Assembly: GCA_028710135.1 (NCBI GenBank)
Contig: JAQUSS010000008.1
Coordinates: 1-42,860, forward strand
DNA length: 42,860 bases
Direction: 5' to 3'
DNA from: Gemmiger sp.
Lineage (GTDB): Bacteria; Bacillota; Clostridia; Oscillospirales; Ruminococcaceae
Shown piece by piece: positions 30,216 through 38,592 of the stretch. Numbering within the stretch: the stretch's first letter is position 1; each line of letters starts with the position of its first letter. The notes beneath the pieces were generated by a model. It made no database searches and had not been told where the DNA came from. It was given only the letters and a program-made list of their open reading frames with translations. A program made the translations under genes and the position numbers.

Positions 30216-30923
30216 ATGAAACGTGTTCTGGTTGTGGAAGACGAAGCCAGCATTCGCGAGATGATTGCCCTAAACCTGAAGATGGCCGGGTGGGAGGTTT
30301 TGGAGGCTGGCAGCGCCGAGCGCGCGCTGGAGCTGTTCCATGCGGCCCCCCCCTGCGATGCCGCCCTGCTGGACATCATGCTGCCCGGGATGGATGGCCT
30401 CTCTTTGTGCGAAACCATCCGCCGCAGCAACAGCGATATTGGCATCATTATGGTTTCGGCCAAAGGGCAGGAGGCCGATAAAATACGGGGGCTATCCATC
30501 GGCGCGGACGATTATATCACCAAGCCCTTCTCGGTGTCCGAGCTGGTGGCAAGGGTGGAGGCGCTGGTGCGCCGTGTGCGCCGTGGCGGCAACGGGGATA
30601 CCCGCACCCCCGGCACCGAGCCGGACCAACTGGTAAGCGGCCCCTTTGTGCTGGACGAAAAAAGCCGGGTGCTGTACAAAGCCGGCAACGCCATCGACTT
30701 AACCCAGGTGGAGTTCCAAATTATGGAGCTGTTTTTCCGCAACCCCGGCACCGCCCTGGTGCGCGAGAAAATTTTAGAAGGGGTATGGGGCAAGGGCTAT
30801 TTTGGCGATGTAAAGATTGTGGATGTAAACATCCGCCGCCTGCGGATGAAGATTGAGGATGAACCCAGCAGCCCCCAGCACATTTTGACGGTGTGGGGCT
30901 ATGGGTACCGGTGGAATGCCTAA
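30216..30923 (+). CDS. OmpR/PhoB-family response regulator
   Basis: 235 residues. Receiver domain (1-120) with acidic pocket E8-D9, phospho-acceptor D53 (ALLDIMLPGMDG) and K103 (YITKPFS). The C-terminal winged-helix DNA-binding domain (about 138-233) has the PhoB-type pattern: LTQVEFQIMELFFRNPG, EGVWGKGYFGDVKIVDVNIRRLRMKIE and the final GYGYRW. AAGGAG (30203-30208) is 7 nt before ATG 30216; the ATG at 30210 is too close to it. It is paired with the histidine kinase starting at 30982 and lies behind the lipoprotein gene. Confidence 0.95.
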   Translation: MKRVLVVEDEASIREMIALNLKMAGWEVLEAGSAERALELFHAAPPCDAALLDIMLPGMDGLSLCETIRRSNSDIGIIMVSAKGQEADKIRGLSIGADDYITKPFSVSELVARVEALVRRVRRGGNGDTRTPGTEPDQLVSGPFVLDEKSRVLYKAGNAIDLTQVEFQIMELFFRNPGTALVREKILEGVWGKGYFGDVKIVDVNIRRLRMKIEDEPSSPQHILTVWGYGYRWNA

Positions 30924-30981
30924 TAGGCGGCCATAGCATAGCGGGGCTGCGCGGCAAGCGTAGAGAAAGGGGGAAAACAGG

Positions 30982-32427
30982 TTGAAAAGCATTACCACCC
31001 GCTGGCTGCGGGGCAGCCTGCTGATTACCCTGGTGGTGTTGGCGGTGGCCGAGGCCCTGTATATGTACAGCACCTACCAAAGCTACTATGGCGGCGCACG
31101 GCAAACCATCATCAGCCGGTTTTCTACCCTGTCGGGCCAGCTACAGGCCACCGGCACGGCGGGCGATAGCGACCAAACCGCCGCCAGCCGCGCTTCGGCC
31201 CTGCGCAGGGCGGTGGAGCAATTCTCCGAGAAGGATAAGTTTGAATTTATGCTGTTGGATTCCGCCGGGGGGGTCATCACCGCATCCAGCGGCACCCAGC
31301 CCGAAGGGCTGACCGGGCAGGAGGATTTTGTGCTTGCGCAAACCGCGCCCTCGGGCGTTGGCTCGGCCGTTTACCATACCGGCGAGGGGGAGCGGGTACT
31401 TTCCGTCACCATGCTGGTGCCCTACGCAGCGGGCAGCATCACCGCGTTGCGGATGGTTACCAGCATGACGCTGGTAGACCGCCGCATCTGGCAGGCGTTT
31501 GCCATGTCGATGGGGGTGGCGCTGGCGGTGCTTTGCTTTACGGTGTGGAGCGGCCTGTTTTTTGTCCGCTCCATCGTCAAGCCGCTGGGCCAGGTGGAGG
31601 CAACCGCCACCAAAATTGCCAAAGGCGACCTATCGGTGCGGCTGCCTGCCACCCGGTATAACGATGAGATTGGCCGCCTGTGCGCCACCATCAACCAGAT
31701 GGCGCAGGACCTTGCCATGGCCGAAACCATGAAGAACGATTTCATATCCTCGGTCAGCCACGAGCTGCGCACCCCCCTTACCAGCATCAAGGGCTGGGTG
31801 GAAACCATTGCCACCCTGCGCGACCCTGCCGACCCCAACTACCAAAAAGGAATCTCCATCATCGGCACCGAAACCGACCGCTTGTACACCATGGTGGAGG
31901 AATTGCTTGATTTTTCTCGATTGCAAAACGGCATCCAGCTAAAATGCCAGGTGCTGGATTTGGTAGCCGAAACCACCGATGCCGCCCTGTTTGTGGAGGC
32001 CCGCATCCAAAAAGAGGGGCTGCGCCTAGTGTACGACGAGCCGGAGTTCCTTTGCCCGGTATGGGCCGACCCCGGGCGGCTGCACCAGGTACTGGTGAAC
32101 GTGCTGGATAACGCCATCAAATATTCGGAGCCAGGGGGCAGCATCACCATCACCCTGGAGCGCCGCGGCCCCAACGCGGTGATTGCCGTGCGCGACCATG
32201 GGCGGGGTATCTCGCCGGAGGATTTGGCAAACGTCAAGCAAAAATTTTTCAAGGGCAAAAATGCGGTGCGTGGCTCCGGCATTGGGCTGGCCGTGGTGGA
32301 AGAAATTGTTTCCGCCCTGGGCGGCACGCTGGATATGGCCAGCACCCTGGGCGTGGGCACTACGGTAAGCATGGCGCTGCCCATCTACCACCCCGGGCAG
32401 GAATTTTTGCACCAGCCCATACAGTAA
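30982..32427 (+). CDS. Sensor histidine kinase
   Basis: 481 residues, starting with TTG at 30982 behind AAAGGGGGAAAAC. Two membrane spans (about 12-30 and 171-195) enclose a sensor domain of about 140 residues outside the cell. HAMP follows (about 193-246), then the dimerisation helix with the phosphorylated His260 (SSVSHELRTPLTSIKG), and the HATPase region with N-box NVLDNAIKYSEP, G1 DHGRGISPED and G2 GSGIGLAVVEEI. The arrangement is that of PhoR/WalK-type kinases, without a PAS domain. It signals to the regulator encoded 58 nt upstream. The stimulus is unknown; the co-encoded lipoprotein is a candidate for signal input. Confidence 0.94.
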   Translation: MKSITTRWLRGSLLITLVVLAVAEALYMYSTYQSYYGGARQTIISRFSTLSGQLQATGTAGDSDQTAASRASALRRAVEQFSEKDKFEFMLLDSAGGVITASSGTQPEGLTGQEDFVLAQTAPSGVGSAVYHTGEGERVLSVTMLVPYAAGSITALRMVTSMTLVDRRIWQAFAMSMGVALAVLCFTVWSGLFFVRSIVKPLGQVEATATKIAKGDLSVRLPATRYNDEIGRLCATINQMAQDLAMAETMKNDFISSVSHELRTPLTSIKGWVETIATLRDPADPNYQKGISIIGTETDRLYTMVEELLDFSRLQNGIQLKCQVLDLVAETTDAALFVEARIQKEGLRLVYDEPEFLCPVWADPGRLHQVLVNVLDNAIKYSEPGGSITITLERRGPNAVIAVRDHGRGISPEDLANVKQKFFKGKNAVRGSGIGLAVVEEIVSALGGTLDMASTLGVGTTVSMALPIYHPGQEFLHQPIQ

Positions 32428-32563
32428 AACACCCACCCGGCCCCGGCGGTTTTGCCCGCTGGGGGCCTTGCCCCACAAAGGGGCGTTGACCGTTTTCAAT
32501 TTTTAAAAAAGCTGATTTTTAACAGCCTGTGGCGGCAAACCCCGCCAGCAAAGGAGAGCCCCT

Positions 32564-33514
32564 ATGCAACAAGAACAACGCCCGACCGAACAATTCCGCA
32601 CCAGCGTGGGTGGACAAGCCCTGATGGAGGGCATTATGATGCGGGGGCCAAAAAAAATATGCTGTGCCGTTCGCAAGCCCGATGGCACGCTCGACCTTAC
32701 CTATGGCGAGGTACATACCCACTGGTACAATAAAATTCCGCTGCTGCGGGGCGTTTGCAATATGGCCGATAACCTGTATAACGGCTACAAATACCTAATG
32801 CACTCGGCCGATATCGCCATGTCGGAGGAGGAGGGTGAACCGCAGGAGCCCTCCAAGCTGGATAAATGGCTGGAGGCCCACACCGGCCCCGCCTTCCAAA
32901 ATGTGCTGATGACGGCCTCCGCCTTTGCGGGGGTGGCGCTGGCGCTGGTGCTGTTTGTGTTTTTGCCCACCTTTTTAACCGGGCTGCTCAACAGCGTGTT
33001 CCCCATGGGGCGGTGGCCCAAGGTGCTGCTGGAAGCCGGCATCAAATTGGTTCTTTTTATCGGCTATCTCTACCTTTGCACCCGCATGAAGGAGATTCAC
33101 CGGCTGTTCCAGTACCACGGGGCCGAGCATAAAACCATTGCCTGTTACGAGGCCGGCGAGCCCCTGACGGTTGAAAATATCCGCAAGCATTGCCGGTTCC
33201 ACCCCCGGTGTGGCACCAGCTTTCTGTTTCTCATTTTGATTATCAGCATCCTGCTCTACGCCGTGCTACCCTGGGGCAGCACCGGGCTGCGCATCCTCTA
33301 CAAGCTGGCCATGCTGCCGGTGCTGGTGGGCATCAGCTACGAGCTTATCAAATGGGCGGGGCGCTCCAACAGCCTGTTGGCGCGGGCCGTTTCCACCCCC
33401 GGGCTGTGGCTGCAACGCTTAACAACCTTTGAGCCGGACGATTCGATGATTGAGGTTGCCATTGCCGCCGTTACCCCGGTTCTGCCCGAGGACCCCAAGG
33501 AGGGGCAGTGGTAA
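32564..33514 (+). CDS. DUF1385 (YqhQ-like) membrane protein
   Basis: 316 residues. The N-terminal cytosolic block SVGGQALMEGIMMRGPKK is the family signature. Two or more spans cover about 112-140 and 148-172. The central motif MKEIHRLFQYHGAEHKTIACYEAG (approximately 175-200) holds conserved His and Cys, followed by CRFHPRCGTSFLF, suggesting metal binding, then two more spans. Function is unestablished. It is a classical neighbour of prmC/prfA in Firmicutes, as here. AAAGGAGAG precedes the ATG. Its stop overlaps the prmC start by 7 nt. Confidence 0.92.
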   Translation: MQQEQRPTEQFRTSVGGQALMEGIMMRGPKKICCAVRKPDGTLDLTYGEVHTHWYNKIPLLRGVCNMADNLYNGYKYLMHSADIAMSEEEGEPQEPSKLDKWLEAHTGPAFQNVLMTASAFAGVALALVLFVFLPTFLTGLLNSVFPMGRWPKVLLEAGIKLVLFIGYLYLCTRMKEIHRLFQYHGAEHKTIACYEAGEPLTVENIRKHCRFHPRCGTSFLFLILIISILLYAVLPWGSTGLRILYKLAMLPVLVGISYELIKWAGRSNSLLARAVSTPGLWLQRLTTFEPDDSMIEVAIAAVTPVLPEDPKEGQW

Positions 33515-34416
33515 GCCTAATTGGGCTGCCCCCACGCGCCGCCGTGCGGGCGGTGCAAGCCACGCTGCAAGCTGCCGGTTGCCCCGATGCCGATTTTGAC
33601 GCGCGGGAGCTTTACCGCCTTGCCACCGGGCAGGATAGCCGGTTATCGCAGGAACCCCTCGCCCCCCCGCAGGCCGAAAAGCTGGCCGGGCTGGCCTTGC
33701 GGCGGGCCGCGCGGGAGCCACTGCAATACCTGGCGGGGCAGTGGGGCTTCCACGGGTTGGAGCTGGCCGTGGGGCCCGGCGTTCTCTGCCCCCGCCCCGA
33801 TAGCGAGGTGGTTTGCGAGGCTGCCCTTGCCTGCCTGGCCGGTGCCGGCCCCGCCGCCCCGCTGGTGCTGGACCTTTGCGCGGGCACCGGCTGCCTAGGC
33901 CTTGCCATCAAGGCGGCCTGCCCGGGCGCGCGGGTGGTTTGTGTAGAAAAAAGCCCGGCGGCCTTTGCCTACCTGCAACAAAACGCGGCGGCGGCCCTGC
34001 CGGGCTACACCCCCGCCCACCCGGCGGTGGAATGCGTGGCGGCCGATATTTTTACCTACCACCAAACGCTGGCGGCGGGGGCGGCAAGCCTGGTTGTATC
34101 GAACCCACCCTACCTAACCGCCGCCGAGATGGCGCAGCGTATGCCCGAAACCGCCCGCGAACCGGCCCTGGCGCTCGATGGCGGGGCCGATGGGCTGGAT
34201 TTTTACCGGCTGTTGGTAACGCAGTACCGCGCCTGCCTGGCCCCCGGCGGCTGGCTGGTGCTGGAAATTGGCTGCGCCCAGGCCGCCGCCGTGATGGCCC
34301 TTGGCAGGGCGGCGGGCTGGCAGAATGTACACAGCCAAAAGGATTACGGCGGAAACGACCGGGTGGTGTTGCTGCAAAAAAACGAATTTTTGGGGCATAA
34401 TTCTATAGAAACCTAG
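33508..34416 (+). CDS. prmC: Release factor glutamine methyltransferase
   Basis: 302 residues with a GTG start at 33508 behind AAGGAGGGG inside the upstream gene. N-terminal helical domain (1-90), then a Rossmann methyltransferase with the SAM loop LDLCAGTGCLGL (121-132) and the catalytic NPPY (199-202). LCPRPDSE (93-100) corresponds to the LIPRPETE of other PrmC proteins. It methylates the Gln of the GGQ motif in release factors RF1/RF2. It is translated together with the DUF1385 gene. No prfA is present directly nearby. Confidence 0.93.
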   Translation: MVSLIGLPPRAAVRAVQATLQAAGCPDADFDARELYRLATGQDSRLSQEPLAPPQAEKLAGLALRRAAREPLQYLAGQWGFHGLELAVGPGVLCPRPDSEVVCEAALACLAGAGPAAPLVLDLCAGTGCLGLAIKAACPGARVVCVEKSPAAFAYLQQNAAAALPGYTPAHPAVECVAADIFTYHQTLAAGAASLVVSNPPYLTAAEMAQRMPETAREPALALDGGADGLDFYRLLVTQYRACLAPGGWLVLEIGCAQAAAVMALGRAAGWQNVHSQKDYGGNDRVVLLQKNEFLGHNSIET

Positions 34417-34479
34417 AAATTTGGCCAGAAATTTGGGTTGTAAGTACCATAAATGACATGGCAAACACACAACTCATGG

Positions 34480-34508
34480 TTGTATTTTTGCAAAAAATCG
34501 TATATAAT
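34480..34508 (+). promoter_or_regulatory. recA promoter
   Basis: -35 TTGTAT (34480-34485), 17-bp spacer, -10 TATAAT (34503-34508). The leader of about 135 nt has a GCCAAAGC/GCTTTTGGC hairpin at 34553-34591 with inner CGGG/CCCG. No Gram-positive LexA box (GAAC-N4-GTTC) was recognised here. Confidence 0.75.
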
Positions 34509-34649
34509 AGCGGTATTCTATAAAACAACAAACGGTTTACAGCAAAGCGTTTGCCAAAGCAAAACGGGCCAAAACCCGCCGCTTTTGGCAAAGGCAGCGC
34601 TTTAGGCGTTTAACAAAACCCCGCCCCCCGGCGGGAAAAGGAGAAGGCA

Positions 34650-35816
34650 ATGGCAGATAAAGAAAAAAAATCCTCTACCCCCGCAAAGCAAATCATCCCG
34701 GGTGGGGACAAAAAGGCCGCGCTGGAAACCGCGCTTGCCCAAATTGAAAAGCAGTTTGGCAAAGGGGCTGTCATGAAGCTGGGCAGCAACGTTGCCATGC
34801 AGGTGGATTCTATCTCCACCGGCAGCATCGGGCTGGATTTGGCCCTCGGCGTAGGCGGTATGCCCCGCGGCCGTGTGGTGGAGGTTTACGGGCCGGAATC
34901 CTCGGGCAAAACCACCTTGGCCCTCCACATTTTGGCCGAGGCACAAAAGGCCGGGGGCGAGGTTGCCTTTATCGACGTGGAGCACGCGCTGGACCCTGCC
35001 TATGCCCGTGCGCTGGGCGTGGATATCGATAGCTTACTGGTCAGCCAGCCGGATACCGGCGAGCAGGCCATGGAAATTTGTGAGGCACTCGTGCGCTCGG
35101 GCGCCATTGATGCCGTGGTAGTGGACTCGGTTGCCGCCATGGTGCCCCGCGCCGAGATTGAGGGCGAAATGGGCGATTCGCACGTTGGCCTACAGGCCCG
35201 GCTGATGAGCCAGGCCCTGCGCAAGCTGACCGGTATCATCGGCAAAACCAACACGGTTTGCATTTTCATCAACCAATTGCGTGAAAAGGTGGGCATCGTT
35301 TACGGCAACCCCGAGGTTACCACCGGTGGCCGTGCCCTAAAATATTATTCCTCCGTCCGGGTGGATGTGCGCCGTATTGAGGGGCTGAAAGATTCCTCCG
35401 GCCAGTTTATCGGCAACCGCACCCGCGCCAAAATTGTCAAAAACAAGGTGGCCCCGCCCTTTAAGGAGGCCGAGTTTGACATCATGTTTGGCGAGGGTAT
35501 CTCCAAGCTGGGCGAGCTGGTGGATTTGGGCGTGAAGCTGGGCGCTGTTCAAAAAAGCGGCGCATGGTTCAACTATGGGGATGTGCGCCTGGGCCAAGGG
35601 CGCGATAACGCCAAAATCTATTTGAAGGAACACCCCGAGATTGCAAACGAGATTGATAAGCTGATTCGTGATAATGCCGACCAACTCCAGGGGCTGAAAA
35701 AGGGCGAGGTTGCCAAAAAACCGCTGATTACCAAGGCGGACGATGCCCCCGCTGCCGCCCCTGCTGCCAAAACCACCGGCAGCGAGGTGGATTTGGACAT
35801 CATGGTGGATGATTGA
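34650..35816 (+). CDS. recA: Recombinase RecA
   Basis: 388 residues. Walker [10 protein letters not shown] (81-89), [12 protein letters not shown], the L1 region [28 protein letters not shown], Walker B-type [13 protein letters not shown] and L2 [20 protein letters not shown]. It forms ATP-driven filaments on single-stranded DNA for repair, recombination and SOS induction. The C-terminus is acidic with an Ala/Pro-rich linker ([13 protein letters not shown]) as in many RecA proteins. AAAAGGAGAAGG lies before the ATG. Its TGA overlaps the recX ATG (TGATG), so the inhibitor is translationally coupled to the recombinase. Confidence 0.98.
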   Translation: MADKEKKSSTPAKQIIPGGDKKAALETALAQIEKQFGKGAVMKLGSNVAMQVDSISTGSIGLDLALGVGGMPRGRVVEVYGPESSGKTTLALHILAEAQKAGGEVAFIDVEHALDPAYARALGVDIDSLLVSQPDTGEQAMEICEALVRSGAIDAVVVDSVAAMVPRAEIEGEMGDSHVGLQARLMSQALRKLTGIIGKTNTVCIFINQLREKVGIVYGNPEVTTGGRALKYYSSVRVDVRRIEGLKDSSGQFIGNRTRAKIVKNKVAPPFKEAEFDIMFGEGISKLGELVDLGVKLGAVQKSGAWFNYGDVRLGQGRDNAKIYLKEHPEIANEIDKLIRDNADQLQGLKKGEVAKKPLITKADDAPAAAPAAKTTGSEVDLDIMVDD

Positions 35817-36493
35817 TGCCACGCATCACCGATATTAAAGAAACAAAACGGGGCCGCTATGCGCTGTTCTTGGATGGCGAGTTTGCCTTTTCGCTGGATG
35901 AGGCGACCTTTGCGGGGGCCGGCTTGCACATTGACGATGAGCCGGAGGAATACTGGCTGCACACGCTGCAAAGCCAAAGCGATACCCGCAAGGCGCTGGA
36001 TAAGGCGATGGATTTACTCTCCCTGCGGGACCATGCAGCGGGGGAGCTGTACCAAAAGCTATGCCGCAAGTTTGACCCACCCAGCGCCGCCGCCGCCGTG
36101 GCCAAGGCGCAGGAGCTTGGGCTGCTGAACGATGAAAGCTTTGCCCGCCGCCGCGCGGGCGAGCTGCTGCGAAAGCGGAAAAGCCGGCGGGAAATTTTAT
36201 CGGATTTATCGCAAAAAGGGGTGGACCGTGCGGTGGCCGCCACGGTGGTGGAGGAACTGTTTACCCCCGAACCGCCCGACCCCGCCGACCCCGATGCCAC
36301 CGAGGGGGAAAACCCCGAGCTTGCCACCGCCCGCGCCCTGGTGGCGCGCCAGTATGCTTACAAGCTGGCACAGGGCAAGCGCCAAAACGTGGCGGCCGCC
36401 TTAGCGCGGCGCGGCTTTGCCCACAGCGTGATACGCGCCGTGCTGGATGAAGCGGAAGCCGAAAACCAAACCGACACAGATGGGAACGAATAA
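35816..36493 (+). CDS. recX: Regulatory protein RecX
   Basis: 225 residues. The N-terminal strand segment (ITDIKETKRGRYALFLDGEFAFSLD) is the form found in Firmicutes RecX, followed by three helical repeats (DKAMDLLSLRDHAAGELYQKL, LGLLNDESFARRRAGELL, RRGFAHSVIRAVLDEAE). It binds RecA filaments and limits or resets their activity. The start is the ATG at 35816, overlapping the recA stop; a TTG just upstream is less likely. An acidic insert (TPEPPDPADPDATEGENPE, about 150-168) between the second and third repeats is longer than usual. Confidence 0.92.
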   Translation: MPRITDIKETKRGRYALFLDGEFAFSLDEATFAGAGLHIDDEPEEYWLHTLQSQSDTRKALDKAMDLLSLRDHAAGELYQKLCRKFDPPSAAAAVAKAQELGLLNDESFARRRAGELLRKRKSRREILSDLSQKGVDRAVAATVVEELFTPEPPDPADPDATEGENPELATARALVARQYAYKLAQGKRQNVAAALARRGFAHSVIRAVLDEAEAENQTDTDGNE

Positions 36494-36499
36494 CATACT

Positions 36500-37831
36500 A
36501 TGAAAATTGCAATTATTTCGCTGGGGTGCCCCAAAAACCAGGTGGATGCTGATGTTTTTTGCCATGCGCTATTAAAAGATGGCCACCAGACGGTGGCCGA
36601 GCCTGCCGAGGCAGATTTGATTATTGTAAACACCTGCGGCTTTATTGAATCCGCCAAGAGCGAGGCAATTGAAAATATTTTGGATGCCTGCGCCTACAAG
36701 GCCCAAAACCCCAATTTGAAGGTGATGGTAACCGGTTGCCTGGCCGAGCGGTACAAGCAGCAAATTTTAGCCGAAATGCCGGAGGTGGACGCCGTGGTGG
36801 GCATTGGCAGCAACCCTGCCATACCGGCCATTGTGCGGCGGCTGGCAGGGCAAAGCGAACACTTTGAAAGCTACGGCCCCAAGCAGGATATGCCCCTGGG
36901 CGGGGCGCGGGTTATTTCCACCCCGCGCCACTACGCCTACTTAAAAATTGCAGAGGGGTGCAATAACCGCTGCCACTACTGCGCCATCCCGCTGATACGC
37001 GGCCCGCTGCGCAGCCGCCCCCTGGAGGATTGCCTGGCCGAGGCCCGCTGGCTGGCGGGGGAGGGGGTTAAGGAGCTAATTTTGGTTGCCCAAGACCCTA
37101 CCGCCTACGGCGAGGATATCGGCAAGGCGGGCCTTGTGTGCCAACTGCTCGATGAGCTGAACGGCATTGAGGGGCTGCGCTGGATACGGGTGCTGTACGC
37201 CTACCCCGAGCGAATTACCGACGATTTTATTGCCGCCATGGCCCGCAACGCCAAGGTGGTGCCCTACTTAGATTTGCCCATCCAGCACTGTGATGATGCC
37301 GTGCTGAAGGCCATGAACCGCCGCGGGGGCCGCGCCGAGATTGAAGATGCCATTGCCCGGCTGCGGGCGGGCATCCCCGGCATTACCCTGCGCACCACCC
37401 TGATTGCGGGCTTCCCCGGCGAGAGCGAGGAACAGTACGCCGAGCTGTGCGATTTTGTGAAGGCCGTTCGGTTTGACCGCCTGGGCTGCTTTGCCTACTC
37501 GGCAGAGGAAAACACCGTGGCCGCCACCATGGATGGCCAGCTTGACGAGGAGGTAAAAGCCCGCCGCGCCGAGCATATTATGGCCTTGCAGGCCGATATT
37601 ATGGCCGAAAAGCAGGCTGAAAAGGTCGGCCAGGATATCGAGTGCATCTGCGATGGCCGGGACGAGGAAACCGGCGATTGGCTGCTGCGTAGCAAGGGCG
37701 ATACCCCCGAGATTGATGGCAGCGTGATTGCCCCGCCGGAAGGGCTGCTGGAACCGGGCCAATGCTACCGGGTACACATTACCGGCAGCGACACCTACGA
37801 CCTGTACGGAACAGTGGAGGAAACATTATGA
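36500..37831 (+). CDS. rimO: Ribosomal protein S12 methylthiotransferase RimO
   Basis: 443 residues, a radical-SAM enzyme with two [4Fe-4S] clusters. The N-terminal MTTase domain has C10, C46 and C80 (SLGCPKNQVD, NTCGFIESA, VTGCLAERY). The radical-SAM motif is C154-x3-C158-x2-C161 (GCNNRCHYCAIP). The C-terminal TRAM domain (about 376-443) ends the protein. It adds a methylthio group to an Asp of ribosomal protein S12. PKNQVDAD and the acidic TRAM favour RimO over MiaB. The SD is weak. Its TGA overlaps the pgsA ATG. Confidence 0.95.
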   Translation: MKIAIISLGCPKNQVDADVFCHALLKDGHQTVAEPAEADLIIVNTCGFIESAKSEAIENILDACAYKAQNPNLKVMVTGCLAERYKQQILAEMPEVDAVVGIGSNPAIPAIVRRLAGQSEHFESYGPKQDMPLGGARVISTPRHYAYLKIAEGCNNRCHYCAIPLIRGPLRSRPLEDCLAEARWLAGEGVKELILVAQDPTAYGEDIGKAGLVCQLLDELNGIEGLRWIRVLYAYPERITDDFIAAMARNAKVVPYLDLPIQHCDDAVLKAMNRRGGRAEIEDAIARLRAGIPGITLRTTLIAGFPGESEEQYAELCDFVKAVRFDRLGCFAYSAEENTVAATMDGQLDEEVKARRAEHIMALQADIMAEKQAEKVGQDIECICDGRDEETGDWLLRSKGDTPEIDGSVIAPPEGLLEPGQCYRVHITGSDTYDLYGTVEETL

Positions 37832-38403
37832 ATTTACCCAACAAATTGACCTTGGCGCGCGTGTTTTTGGTGCCGGTGTTTATGGTGCTGGCGGCATTTA
37901 CCCGCTATGGCACCCCGGCGTTCAGCGCGGGGCTTAGTTTGGCGGCGGGCATTGTGTTTGCCGCCGCCAGCTTTACCGATTTTTTGGATGGCTACCTTGC
38001 CCGGCGCGACCATCTTGTGACGGATTTTGGCAAATTTGCCGACCCACTGGCCGATAAAATGTTAACGACCGCCGCCTTTATCTACATGGTGGTGGATGGT
38101 GTGTGCAGCCCGGTGGTGCTGGCCATTGTGCTGTTCCGCGAGTTTGCGGTGGCCGGTGTGCGGATGATTGCCGCCGCCAATGGCACCGTGATTGCCGCCA
38201 ACAATTGGGGCAAAATCAAAACCGTGTTGCAGATGCTTTCCATCATTTTCTACTATTTTGCGGCGGCACTGGCCCCCGCTTCGGCCATTTCCGGCGTACA
38301 CCTAACTACATCGCTGCTCTGCTGGGCGGTGGCGGTGGTAACGGCACTTTCGGGCGGCATCTACCTGTGGGATAACCGCGCGTGCTTTGTAAACGCCAAG
38401 TAA
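37828..38403 (+). CDS. pgsA: CDP-diacylglycerol-glycerol-3-phosphate 3-phosphatidyltransferase
   Basis: 191 residues with about five membrane spans. The CDP-alcohol phosphotransferase motif is D-G-x2-A-R-x8-G-x3-D-x3-D, visible as DGYLARRDHLVTDFGKFADPLAD (in two parts, about residues 51-73). NLPNKLTLARVFLVPVF at the N-terminus is typical of PgsA. It makes phosphatidylglycerol phosphate at the membrane. GTGGAGGAAAC precedes ATG 37828, which overlaps the rimO stop. The rimO-pgsA pair is common in Firmicutes, often together with recA, as here. Confidence 0.93.
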   Translation: MNLPNKLTLARVFLVPVFMVLAAFTRYGTPAFSAGLSLAAGIVFAAASFTDFLDGYLARRDHLVTDFGKFADPLADKMLTTAAFIYMVVDGVCSPVVLAIVLFREFAVAGVRMIAAANGTVIAANNWGKIKTVLQMLSIIFYYFAAALAPASAISGVHLTTSLLCWAVAVVTALSGGIYLWDNRACFVNAK

Positions 38404-38424
38404 AATCTCTTACCGTAATTTTTC

Positions 38425-38453
38425 TTGCCATGTGTGGCTGGGCCGTTTATAAT
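38425..38453 (+). promoter_or_regulatory. cysS promoter
   Basis: -35 TTGCCA (38425-38430), 17-bp spacer, -10 TATAAT (38448-38453). The leader of about 130 nt contains a GGTGG/CCACC hairpin (38522-38542) but no T-box core. Confidence 0.78.
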
Positions 38454-38592
38454 AAAACCGTTGCCGCAATGGCAAAATGCGAAACCGGAAAGCCAAAAAT
38501 GCAAACCGCAGCGCGGGCTTTTGGTGGCGGGCAGTGCCCCACCGCCCGTGCACCGGTAAAAAAATAAGAATCTTCAAAAGGGAGTTTTCTCA

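Noticed and set aside
38454-38592. Possible T-box before cysS
   Set aside because: The leader is only about 130 nt and lacks the conserved GGTGGNACC core; only a small hairpin is visible.
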